This document shows, piece by piece, positions 49,713 to 59,900 of a stretch of 64,000 bases of DNA. The stretch covers positions 175,452 through 239,451 of the forward strand of contig NC_018242.1 of NCBI RefSeq assembly GCF_000227135.1, read 5' to 3'. The position numbers and the translations under genes were made by a program. How positions within the stretch are numbered: the stretch's first letter is position 1; every line of letters begins with the position of its first letter. Under the pieces are notes generated by a model. The model made no database searches, was not told where the DNA came from, and saw only the letters and a list, made by a program, of their open reading frames with translations. This stretch comes from Leishmania donovani. Taxonomy: Eukaryota; Euglenozoa; Kinetoplastea; Trypanosomatida; Trypanosomatidae.

Positions 49713-52700
49713 ATGCTCCGGCCTCTGAAAGGGGAGTGGTGTGCGCAGGGACGCCCGCCAACGCCGCACCTGGAGCAGCAGCAGCAGCAGCAGGTCTCGC
49801 CTTCTTGGACGCAAGACCAACCACAGCAGCAGCGGCACTCGAAGGCGCAAAAGGGGCGATCATCGAGGACGAGGGAGGTCGGCGCGTCGACGGCCAACGG
49901 CGGCAGCGACACGAACGCACGAGCGCCGCACCGCAGCTCCTCATGTGCTGTCGGTGCTCGTCGCCCGAGCGCGGGTCTCAACGACAACACCCGTAGCAGC
50001 TCCGACCACAGCAGCAGCACGGAGAGCGGCAACTGCTTCGAGGCACACACTCTTAGAGAAAGCTGGCGCAGCATCGATCGACGGCAGCGGTGCAGAGAAT
50101 CAGCCGAGCCGCCCGCGCGGCAGAAGCGAAGTGGGCACGTGAAACGAGCTAAGGATCTGCTTCTCCAGTGCCCGCCCGCCGGTAAGCCCGCTACGCCGGC
50201 GCTTGCACAAAAAGGCGACGTGGGAGGCGCAGCCGTGCAAGCAGCGCCAGCGGTGGCTGCACAGGACATCCAGGGGAGAGAGGAGCAACACCCACGCAGT
50301 GGTGGTGGCGTTTTACCGTTGCACCATCCGCTGTACTGCACACGCGGCGAAGCGCTCCTCGAGCACCCTCGGCACGCATGCCCCTCCGACGGCGACGGCA
50401 GCAACGGCACTAGTGGGCGCCGCGGCTTCCGCTCCCCTGTAAAGCTGCAGCGCACGTCTCCCGAACGCAGCACGCACGTAAGCAGGACGATCGCAGCTTC
50501 CCGTCGCGAAGGTCCGTTTTTTCGGAGCGCTGGTATCGTGGCGTACAGCAGCAGCTCCTCCTCTAGCACTCGCAGTGCAAGTAGCAGTGACAGTTGTGGC
50601 GGAGCCGGCGATGGAGGTCATACGCGACGCACCGCCCGCTTGGCGTCGCCAAAGCCGCTTATAGATGCAAGAAAGGTATTCAAGATGTCGCCGAACGCCC
50701 GCCTTGCGCGTGTTCGTGGCGCGGTCTGTGCGCAGCAGCAGCAAGGTCTGCCTCCTTCCACACTCATGGCACCCACTCATGAGCAGCAGCTCATCGATCC
50801 AGAATCTGTGACGGCCGCCCCAACTGCAACGGCGATTTGCAGTGCGCCGCCGTCGTTTCTCAGCCCGGCGAAGCGCTGCTGGAGTTCGTCTGGAGTGCAT
50901 CGTGAAAGCGCGCCGGCTGATGCTGACCCCAGCGACAACGGCGGCGACGGAATTCATGAAGGCTGTGCTTCTCACCACTCAAGCAAACTTGCTCGCCACG
51001 CCGCACGATTGCCGCCGCGAGAGGCGGAGAACGAGGTGCCAGCTGAGGTGATGGGTGTCTCGGCTGCACAGACTTTGCTCATCCGTCGGGGAGAACGTGG
51101 AAGCAATACCTCGGAATACGGAAAGGGCAGCACACAATCGCACAGTTCAGTGCAGCGGAATGTGAAGAGCGCGCGGCGTCACCGACGGCATCATCGCCGG
51201 GACTACGCGCCCGCGCACGTCGTCCTCGAGAACGCAACGCCGCGACGAGCAGATGATGGCGCGTACAGCTACGGAAAAAACAGCAGCGATAGCATGCTGG
51301 CTAGCGCGGCTGAGGTTGGCTCCTCGCGCTGCGGACGGTGGCCGCCAAACGCGCGGTCGGCGAGATCCTTGGAAAGTATGGCTTCCCCGAATGTTGCGCT
51401 CGCATGTTCCGAGTTGCAGCGACAATACGGCGCCTCCCTGAGCAGCCGTTCAATGCAAGCAGCCTTTACTGCATACCTGCACCGCAGTGGTCACGTGTCC
51501 AGCCCAGAGGGTAATGCCCGTCAGAGGGCCACTCCAGTGCAGGATGCGCCACCGCGGATCACCCACGCGCACGATGCACTGCCAGCGCAGCAGCGGCCGA
51601 ACATGAAAGCGGTCGCAGCACTCTCGGCACACAGCATGGGGATGGAGCCGGCGGCCGATGAACTTGCGCTGGAAAAAGAGGTGCTTCTCCTCCGATACTC
51701 GTTACTCATAACGTACGCGCTACTCGCAGCCACGGCGGTGAATGGGCACGATGGTGGTTGCGTCGGCGCAATGGCAGAGAGGCCGTGGCAGCACGTTGCG
51801 CGGCACTACGCTAAGTGGACGACGGAGACGGCGCAGCGGGCACATGGGCGCGCCGGTGCACAAGCAGGCGAGTCCGACGAGCAAAGCAGGGAGCGTCGAC
51901 GTCGTCATCGGCGCTTTACTGCGCCGCACCTGCGCGGGCCGACTCCGTGGCCGGCGCTGGAGGCTCGGTTGGCTGCGGCGGTGCAAGCAGCGGCCGAGGA
52001 GCTGCTTTTTGATGGCGATGCAGCAACCGCACCACAGGCACTCCCTCCGCCACGGCTGCTGCTGCGCGAGTCTCCACCCCACGACGTCGTCGGGCTGCCC
52101 TCTGTGTGGTACCCGCCTCATCGAAGCGATGAGAACGACGGCCCGTTGAGCGGGAGGCTTTGGGTGTGGTTCAGCGGCGACGACGGCGGTCACTCGGAGG
52201 ACGGCGTCGCAGGGGTCTCCCTATCGTCCTCTGATGAAGGCGTAAAGTGCAGCGGCGACAGTGGCGCGAAGCGGCGAAGTCTCAGCGAGGACAGCACCGC
52301 ATGGCGGCGGCACGAGCGCAGAAAGGGCGAGGGGCTCTCATCGGCGTTAAGGTTCTCTCGCAGCAGCATTGTGGAGCGTCGGCGGCCGCAGGCGTTGGCG
52401 CCGTCGTTTCGTGGTGCGTGGCGCCGCTGCTTCGTTGTCGCAGACGATAGCGGCGTGTGCGTGTACCCCACCGAGCGCGATTACGCCGACTTTGCCAGCG
52501 AGAGCCTCCTCATGGCCGTTCCGTACGCATCGCTTGCCTACCTTATACCGGACTTTGCTGCTGCTGCTGCCGCGGTGGCAGTCGACGACGTCAGCGCGGA
52601 GCAAGAGGAGACGGGATGGAGCGGCAGCAGCCATTCAAGGCCCTCGAATCGCCCAGGACGAGGCGGCTACCCGCTGCAGCGCCACGGTTCTCTGGAAGCC

Positions 52701-55019
52701 GTGCACGTTTCGACGATAGAAGCTGTGACGGCCCAGCTTGTGACTGACGCCACGTACACGTACTTTGGCTTTCTGCACTGTCAGAGAGATGGTGTGGCGC
52801 GCCGCGCCGCAGGAATGACAGAGGCCTTCTCCACAGCGCTGCAGAATGCTTTCGATCAAGAGCAGGGGGATGCGCGCCCGCTTGGCTTTGCTCCTTGGCG
52901 CGTGAGCGGTGACAGCGGCCAGCGCTACGCTCACCGGCCACACGCACCGTTGCTGCTGCGCACGCAGTCCCGCGCCGCCCACGCAGAGTGGGTGCACTTC
53001 TTCGCTGTCAAGTTCAACCGGCATCTCTACAGGCTGCTCTTTCCGACATCGTCTGCGGCGGCCGTGCCAAAGCCTCCGCTTACGTTTCGCCCTCGTGGCA
53101 ATGCAGAGGCGGTGGCCGTGGCCGAGGCAGGCGCCGATGATGTCCTGCGCGACCACCTGCGGAAGGGGAGCCATTGCCCCCGCAGCCGCACACGAAGCCT
53201 CAGCGCCAGCTCAACGCAGCGACAACAACACGTCTACGATGGGGCAGCATCACCATCCGCGTCGTCGCATCATCGCTCCTATCGACTGCCTCACGCAGAT
53301 GAAGCACTGGAAGGCAAGGACCGCGACGACGCGCAGGACGAGGTAGGCACCGGCACCTGCGCCTTGCACCGTCTCTCCAACTCGTCCTCCTCCTCCATCC
53401 AAGTGGGGGACTCCTGTGACTACGGCACGCCCGCAGCAGCGACAGTGGAAAGGGCAGCTGCAGAGGCAAGAAGAGAAGTCAGAGGTGCATCGCTCAAGAA
53501 CACGAACGAGGCACGTGAGGCGTTCTCCTCGCGACCGTCAACGACAGCGACTCCGCGACGCGATTGGCCGTCAGGAGCGTGTGAGCCGTGGTGGGAAACG
53601 ACCGCGGCCTTGCGCTACTCCGTCGCGCAGCGGGATCAGCAGCTGCAGGGCCAAGAAAGGAAGATGGCCGACATGGCTGAGGCACTGCGGCAGCACGCGC
53701 AGCGCGTGCACAGCCTCGAAGAAAACCAGGACAGTCTTCGCACTGCTCTGCGTGACGCTCGCGACCGTCTCGCGAACGTGAGTGCAGCGGAGGGAGGCCA
53801 GCAATGGGAGGGCCGCGCAGAGTCGAGCAGCAAGTACCACATCCATCTCCGCCATCTACCACCCTCTGTGACAACGCCACGCAAGCGGCACATGATTAAC
53901 CCTGGTGCTTTCGATCAACCCAGAAGCCCGCGCGCACCTGGCCCAACCCGGCCCGATCCGCAGCATCAGGAGCAGCAGTGCGAGCTGGAATCTCTTCAAG
54001 CGCAGCTGGAGGAACTTCAGCGGCGCTACACGGAAGACGCCGTGTCGTGGCGAGCTGAGCGAGCGGCACTCGAAAGCCGCTGCCTTGCCTCGGAGGAGAA
54101 GCTGGAACACTTGCGCAGCGGTACCTCGCGGCCATCCCGCTCGCCGGCTCACCAGGTGGTGCACGAGATGGGCAACGACGACCACGAGATACGCCGCGGA
54201 ACGGAGGGGTGTGTGGATGCGGTATCGTCTGGGCAGATGCTCAGCAGCGCGCTTGCCGCTGCCGAGAATAACGCCAGCGCGGCGGTACACGTTAGCCGAT
54301 CCGCAAGTAAGTGCCGCCGGAATGGAGGTGCGGTGCCGCCCATCACCGTGGCCTCGGCACCAGACAACGCCTTTGCCTCCCTCCTGCTCACCTTCGAGCC
54401 CAGCCGCGGCCGTGCTGGTGCGCATGCCGGTGCCTGCGTCGATGGAGCGCTTATTGTCGATGAGGCCAGTGCGCGACTACTGTTTAGTGGCCCCACGGCG
54501 AACCAGCGTGGACGTCGCTGGGAGCTGCGGCATCGCGACACAGACGCCCTGCTTCGTATCCAGCTCGAGTTACTGTCGCGAGCCCCGGGAGATGCGCGTG
54601 CGACGACTGGGTCAACCTCGCGCCGACGCAGTCAAGCCGCCTCCGCCTCCTCCGCGCCGACGGCGAAGACGCGAGCGTCTTCCTCGTCAGCGCACTCTCG
54701 GCCCGGCCACACGACCCCGCGCAGGCCCACCGGCGCAGCAGCTGGTGCATTGCTGCCCTCCTCATCATCTCCGCCGCCGGCCTGGTCGGTGCATGCCTAT
54801 GATCAGAGGAGCTCGCACCACTACTCTCCTTTGCCTGTCTCCGCGGCCGCAGCATCCTGCTCCACGGCATCGACGCAGCCGCGTGCACACATGTCCTCTC
54901 TCCTGCAGACGGTGAACATGATGCCGCGGCACACGCGGGCCTCGCTGCTGCGGCAGGCCGCCGTTGAGCAGAAGATTCAGGTGAGAGAAGCCGAGGAAGA
55001 GAGAGGCGGCTTCATGTAG
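49713..55019 (+). CDS. PH-domain-like and coiled-coil protein, kinetoplastid hypothetical
   Basis: 1,768 aa, ATG 49713. Residues 1 to about 630 are low-complexity (Ser, Arg, His, Gln). An alpha-helical segment around residues 650-680 (ALEKEVLLLRYSLLITYALL) marks the first ordered region. At about 895-1110 a pleckstrin-homology-like fold can be read: FRGAWRRCFVVADDSGVCVY (first strands), a VPYASLAYLIPDF strand, a long insert, TYFGFLHC, and a C-terminal helix with a key Trp (SRAAHAEWVHFFAVKFNRHL). Residues about 1300-1480 are coiled coil (QRDQQLQGQERKMADMAEAL and a later Glu/Arg-rich helix). The end is again low-complexity, with a short ordered piece near 1585-1625. PH domains bind phosphoinositides or proteins, so a membrane-adaptor role is possible. 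The domain is split by inserts and the assignment is by eye. Confidence 0.8.
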   Translation: MLRPLKGEWCAQGRPPTPHLEQQQQQQVSPSWTQDQPQQQRHSKAQKGRSSRTREVGASTANGGSDTNARAPHRSSSCAVGARRPSAGLNDNTRSSSDHSSSTESGNCFEAHTLRESWRSIDRRQRCRESAEPPARQKRSGHVKRAKDLLLQCPPAGKPATPALAQKGDVGGAAVQAAPAVAAQDIQGREEQHPRSGGGVLPLHHPLYCTRGEALLEHPRHACPSDGDGSNGTSGRRGFRSPVKLQRTSPERSTHVSRTIAASRREGPFFRSAGIVAYSSSSSSSTRSASSSDSCGGAGDGGHTRRTARLASPKPLIDARKVFKMSPNARLARVRGAVCAQQQQGLPPSTLMAPTHEQQLIDPESVTAAPTATAICSAPPSFLSPAKRCWSSSGVHRESAPADADPSDNGGDGIHEGCASHHSSKLARHAARLPPREAENEVPAEVMGVSAAQTLLIRRGERGSNTSEYGKGSTQSHSSVQRNVKSARRHRRHHRRDYAPAHVVLENATPRRADDGAYSYGKNSSDSMLASAAEVGSSRCGRWPPNARSARSLESMASPNVALACSELQRQYGASLSSRSMQAAFTAYLHRSGHVSSPEGNARQRATPVQDAPPRITHAHDALPAQQRPNMKAVAALSAHSMGMEPAADELALEKEVLLLRYSLLITYALLAATAVNGHDGGCVGAMAERPWQHVARHYAKWTTETAQRAHGRAGAQAGESDEQSRERRRRHRRFTAPHLRGPTPWPALEARLAAAVQAAAEELLFDGDAATAPQALPPPRLLLRESPPHDVVGLPSVWYPPHRSDENDGPLSGRLWVWFSGDDGGHSEDGVAGVSLSSSDEGVKCSGDSGAKRRSLSEDSTAWRRHERRKGEGLSSALRFSRSSIVERRRPQALAPSFRGAWRRCFVVADDSGVCVYPTERDYADFASESLLMAVPYASLAYLIPDFAAAAAAVAVDDVSAEQEETGWSGSSHSRPSNRPGRGGYPLQRHGSLEAVHVSTIEAVTAQLVTDATYTYFGFLHCQRDGVARRAAGMTEAFSTALQNAFDQEQGDARPLGFAPWRVSGDSGQRYAHRPHAPLLLRTQSRAAHAEWVHFFAVKFNRHLYRLLFPTSSAAAVPKPPLTFRPRGNAEAVAVAEAGADDVLRDHLRKGSHCPRSRTRSLSASSTQRQQHVYDGAASPSASSHHRSYRLPHADEALEGKDRDDAQDEVGTGTCALHRLSNSSSSSIQVGDSCDYGTPAAATVERAAAEARREVRGASLKNTNEAREAFSSRPSTTATPRRDWPSGACEPWWETTAALRYSVAQRDQQLQGQERKMADMAEALRQHAQRVHSLEENQDSLRTALRDARDRLANVSAAEGGQQWEGRAESSSKYHIHLRHLPPSVTTPRKRHMINPGAFDQPRSPRAPGPTRPDPQHQEQQCELESLQAQLEELQRRYTEDAVSWRAERAALESRCLASEEKLEHLRSGTSRPSRSPAHQVVHEMGNDDHEIRRGTEGCVDAVSSGQMLSSALAAAENNASAAVHVSRSASKCRRNGGAVPPITVASAPDNAFASLLLTFEPSRGRAGAHAGACVDGALIVDEASARLLFSGPTANQRGRRWELRHRDTDALLRIQLELLSRAPGDARATTGSTSRRRSQAASASSAPTAKTRASSSSAHSRPGHTTPRRPTGAAAGALLPSSSSPPPAWSVHAYDQRSSHHYSPLPVSAAAASCSTASTQPRAHMSSLLQTVNMMPRHTRASLLRQAAVEQKIQVREAEEERGGFM

Positions 55020-55389
55020 CACTGCCGAAAGCGCGCGCGGGCGCGTGCGTGTTGTAGAGCGAAGAGCTGCGTGAAATCGGAATCGTGCGCGCGGTCGGTC
55101 CTTCCCCTCGCCCCCGCCCGCTCACCACATGCGCAACTCGCCATCGCGACAAGGTTCTTCTGCGTGTGCTCTGCTTGTGTTTTGTGCCTAGACCCTGTGT
55201 CTTGCGCTCTCTGCCATCTATGCCGCATGACCGCCACCACCACCATCGTCTCATCGTCCTCTCGCGTGGCAGGTGTTTTATCGGCTGCACAGCACCTCAT
55301 CTATCCCCCTCCCAACCGCGCTTTATCAGCCCTCAGCCCTTAGCCCTCTCTCTCTCCTGCTTCTCTGTGGACGAGATGTAAGAATCTGG

Positions 55390-55414
55390 CACACACACAC
55401 ACACACACACACAC
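55390..55414. repeat. (CA)n microsatellite
   Basis: About twelve CA units in the 3' flank of the PH-domain gene. Confidence 0.9.
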
Positions 55415-56818
55415 GCCGGTGCCTGCTATGCATAGCGGGCTTTCCGTGACCCCCGCGCCACATGCGCTCATGCCTGCGCTTCGCTTCCCCTGTGATGTAC
55501 TTACCTCTTCTCCCTCGACCCTCTCCCACCATCCTCCGTACTCTCGTCACTCGCGAGCGCAGCTACTCCCATATCACGTAAATCACGTCAAGCTTGCAGG
55601 TGTCTGTGTCCACGTGCCACACGTACACGTGCAGAGACATAGCCTCCCTTCATACCTCGGTGTCTACGTGTGCACATCTGCTTCCGCTAGCGGTGGAGAA
55701 GTGCTAGTGCGCCTCTGGGAGGACGAGGCGCAGGACAAGGAGGCTGCCGTTGCGGCTACGCGGCTCTCTGCACTCCGGCACATACCCACATGTGCACAGA
55801 CAGATACGCGCCGACTCCTCTCGCTCTCATCTCTATTAAAGGCATACAGGTTGAAGCGCTGGAATCTCCTTTGTTTCGCTACAAGAACGCATCCCGCTTT
55901 TCCTCGCACACCACCACCACCCTCTCCACCTGCCCGTCCCACGTTCCCCCCTCATCGTGTTCGCTGTCGTCGTTGTCTTGAGGGCGTCGTTGTGTTTCTT
56001 TGGTGGGGTTTCGTTTTGATGTAAGGCTCTTCCTTTTTGTCCTTTCACTCGTGTGCACTGGCGGGAGCCTCCGGTCAAAACTCAACACACACACATACAC
56101 ACATCCCTCCGCCCTCCCTCCAACCACCACCTAGAAGGGGCCCCTCTCCCTCTCGTCTGTAGGCGTGTGTATTTATGTGTGTGTGTGTGCTCTGGTGTCG
56201 GTCGTCATCTCACCGCCGCTTCTCCGTCGTCGTCTCCGTTTCGCTTCTTCGTCTCCGAGTCGGCCGACGCCGCCACCCTTACCACCACGCCTCGACCCCT
56301 CTCCCTTCCCCGTTGTCTCTCGGTCTCCCTGGTGTCGGCAGCGGTGGTACTGCTGCTGCTGCCCTTGCTGTTGACGAGGTCGGCGTTGTTTTTCCCTTCG
56401 TTTTCCTCTTCGCTTCACCTGTTTTCGCTCCCATCCGCTGCTGTCTCTCGCTCTCGCCCCGTCAGCCTCTGTGCGCGCGCGTTCGCTGTCGCTTGGGGGC
56501 AAGCCTCTTCCACTTCTCGCTCGCCCATCCACGCGTGGCCCCCTCCCCCTCTCTTTACACGACATCGCTCGTACTATTCCTCTCCTCCCCTCTTATCCAC
56601 CAGCGGCGCCCGTCTCTCCGGCGCGCCGGCTGCGCACGCGTTGACGGACGTTTTTTTTTGCTTTTTTCTTGTGTGCGGCGTTGACGGAGGCGTGCGCTCC
56701 GCGGTGCGGGTCCTTTCTCTTGGCTGTTGTCTGTGTGGTTGCGGTGGTAGTGGTGGTTGCCGCCCTTGTCCTTTACCGTGTAGTCGCACACGCACACACA
56801 CACATACATATATGTAAA

Positions 56819-56819
56819 T

Positions 56820-56850
<31 letters not shown>

Positions 56851-56852
56851 TA
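56819..56852. repeat. (TTA)n/(TA)n AT-rich microsatellite
   Basis: About eight TTA units followed by five TA units, immediately after a CA run (56788-56805). It is the most AT-rich patch in the window and ends about 60 bases before ATG 56915. Confidence 0.9.
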
Positions 56853-56914
56853 GAGCGCATTCCTATTGGCCGGTGTGTGTGTGTCCTTCCCCCTCCCCCA
56901 CACTGTGATTTCTT

Positions 56915-59900
56915 ATGTCACTTCTTCGTGTCACTCAGTGGCTGACGGCGGATGGCAAAGTACAAATCGATGTCACCAACACCAGCGGACGGACACAGTA
57001 CCCGCCGTCGCAGGACCCACCGAGCTCGCTGCAGCCAAGCAGCAGCAAGGTCCGCCGTGCTCGTGGCATCCCCGACCGCGATGAACCGTGCTCACTAATC
57101 GTGTCTCTGCGCTCATCGCACCCGCAATTCTTCTATTACCGCGGGCCGCAGCACAAGCAGCTGTCCTTCTCCACGTCGGTGGCCTCACACCTGTACGCGC
57201 CGCCTCCAGGAAGCGCCTCCAGCGCCGGAGGTGTTGGCGGTTGTGGGAACAATAACAAGCATCAGCGCGGTCCATCGTCAGTGTGGGGTCCCAGAGTTGT
57301 TGATCCGGTCATCGAAGACGTGTCGCGGCAGGCCTGGAAAGACTTGGGATTTCCTCCCATCGTGGCGCCGGCTGCGGGGACAGTGAAATCATCAGCAGCC
57401 GCGCCAGAAGCAGCCTCGTCAGTGGTGGGCAAGAGCAATAACGGAGGCAGCGGTGATGATCGGCCGCTGCTGGTGCGCGAAGAACTGGCGGACTGCGTCT
57501 TGCTACCCGGGGAGCGGCGCACCTTCTTGTTGGAGGTGGACACCCCGTCCGTGCTGCAGCGCCTCATGGCGCCGCTCGTGCAGCAAAAAGCGCGGATCAC
57601 ATCTGTTCCGCCGCTGCGAGGGAATGCAATGACGCAAGACTCCTGCCCCCTCCCGGCCCTCCGCGGCTCGCCCCCGCTGCTCGGCGGCCACAGCAGGGAC
57701 ACCGGCAGCAAGCCGCAGCCGAGGGCAGCGCACACCCACGGCACGGAAGACGTTACAAACGTTCCACTCAGCGAGAGCGCGCTCCGTGCGACGGAGGTGT
57801 TCCACCTGAGTAGGCGTGAGTCTTCCAGCATGGGCGGCAAGCCGAATCCCACCTTGTTCCCGGCAACCCGTCGCACCGCCGCAAAAGACGCCAAGTCATC
57901 TTTGGGTGACGGGCAGCAGCAGCAGCAGCAGCAGCGAGCCCTGAGCAAGCGCGGTAACGGCCCTCTCCAGAGCTCTAGAAGTAGAAGCAGCAGCAGCAGT
58001 GAGATCAGCGACTGCGACAGCCACTCATACAACTCTGTGCCCCAGCTGAACAAGACGCAGCACCCAACACGTCAGTGGGCAATGCCGTGGGGTGCCGACG
58101 ACGAGGGTGACCGCAAAGGTGATGCAGCGGACCAGACACCACCCGGGAACGGTCGGCGCAGCCGACGACCACACGAAAAGCGTGACATGAGCGACACAGA
58201 GGACGGCAATGACCGCTCGCTGTCGCCACAGCCGCTCAGCATCGTGCAGGACAGCATGACCACCCGTGAGTCGCTGGACGCCTCACGTCTATCCGCTGCC
58301 ACCGCTCCGAGCGCCCCTGGGCCCGGGCCATCTGGTGGCACGGCACGTGACTCTCAACTCACCAGCCGCGACTTCACAGTGCCCAGCTCCATGAGCACGA
58401 CAGCAGCTAGCACCCCTTTCCTCGCCAAGGCCAGCAGGGAGGATTCTGGAAAGCCAAATACGCATCCGCGCGTCGGCGCTGCGGGCAGTGGCGCCACACG
58501 CACACTCTACGATGGTGATGCGAACGAAGCGGCCAACCCGGCGAATGACAGCAGCGATCGCGCGCAGCGCTGGTTGCCGCCCGCCTCGACGTCGCAGCGC
58601 CCCACCTTTTATGTCTACTACGCACCGCTCGGGGATGAGAACAAGTGTGTCGACGAGGCGCGCAAATGGCTGCTGAAGGAGCAGCACGCGTACCGCCAGT
58701 GGCTCGACAAACTGGTGCGCGTTATTGTCGATCTGGAGCGGAAACGCGAGCAAGGGTGGATACGGACGAGCAATAACTCAGTCCAGTCGCCGCATCGGCC
58801 GCTCGGTGCTCGGCGTGTGCTGCCGCCCATACTCGGGGAGCTTGTCCGGTGGCGCACCGGCGATGGCGGCAGCGGCGCCGTGATTGACGTGATGGCGCCG
58901 TCACCCATCACTGCCGCTGCCTTTCAGTACTACTACGGTAACCTCCCGCTCCAGAAAATCGTGCATCGACCCCTCTCGCAACTAAGCGTTCGCAGCAACA
59001 GCATCCGTCACTCATGGATGGGTGGCGGCAGCGGCAGCAACAGAAACGCTGGCGGTGTTCACGACAAGGAAGCTGTGTTGGTGCTTCCGCCGTCCTTCGC
59101 CGCGACGCGGCACAACCGCGTTAGCGCGAAGGCACGCAAAATGTTCAAGGAGGAGCGTCACGGTGCCGGGACGGTGGTGCTGCCGCTTCAGGTAAAAGCC
59201 CAGTCCGCAGCGCAGCCGTCGCCTAAGCCGATCGTCGGCAACGGCGGCGCCGTCAGTGCGGCCACCGCCACCCAGCCGTCCCCCTCATCGTCGCAGACGT
59301 CCGAAGAAATGTGCGACCTTTCGCGCAAGTCGTCTGAGCCGCCGTACAGCAGAGTCTGGACGACGATGTCGTCGCCGTGGCAGCTGCGCACCTACCAGGC
59401 CACCTCACCACCGCATTACACAATGGAGAACTCCTCCGAACTGGGGGACTACCGCGGCAGCAGCACGCCCATGAGTGAGAGCCCACGCGCCGAGACGGGC
59501 TACGAGCGCCCGCGCTTCAAATCGGGGTGTGGCCTGGCGCTCCTGGAGGATTCGGCTGCAACTCTGCCAACGTTTTCGCGTAACTCGCTCGCAGATGGGA
59601 TGTCTGCGCTTCCATCGAAGACCGATAACACGGGGACTCCGATGGACTTGAAGGAGAGTTTTCTCAGCCCTAGCAGCTCCAAGGTGAATCGCACAGAAAC
59701 ACTTGACCCAGTTGCAGCGGAGATGGCGGCGGCGGGCCTTCCTACGTCCCGCTGGTCGTCGCTTAGCGGCGTCTACGGCCAGATGCACCGCGGGTTCTCC
59801 GACTCGCCGCTGCAGCAGCGACCGCAGCTGCCGTCCTCCCCCTCCATCGGGGACATGGCCTCCCCGGATAGCCGCATCCCGAGCAGCAGCAGCACTGGAG

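Larger units (their letters stand above)
55020..56914 (+). other. Intergenic spacer with microsatellite-rich leader
   Basis: No supported gene. (CA)n at 55390-55414 lies in the 3'UTR of the PH gene. A T-rich tract at about 56651-56669 is followed by an AG near 56688, the likely acceptor for the next gene. The resulting leader would carry CA, TTA and TA repeats (56788-56852). The C/T tract at 56885-56903 has its first AG only at 56937-56938, downstream of the ATG, so it is probably not the main acceptor. Confidence 0.45.
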
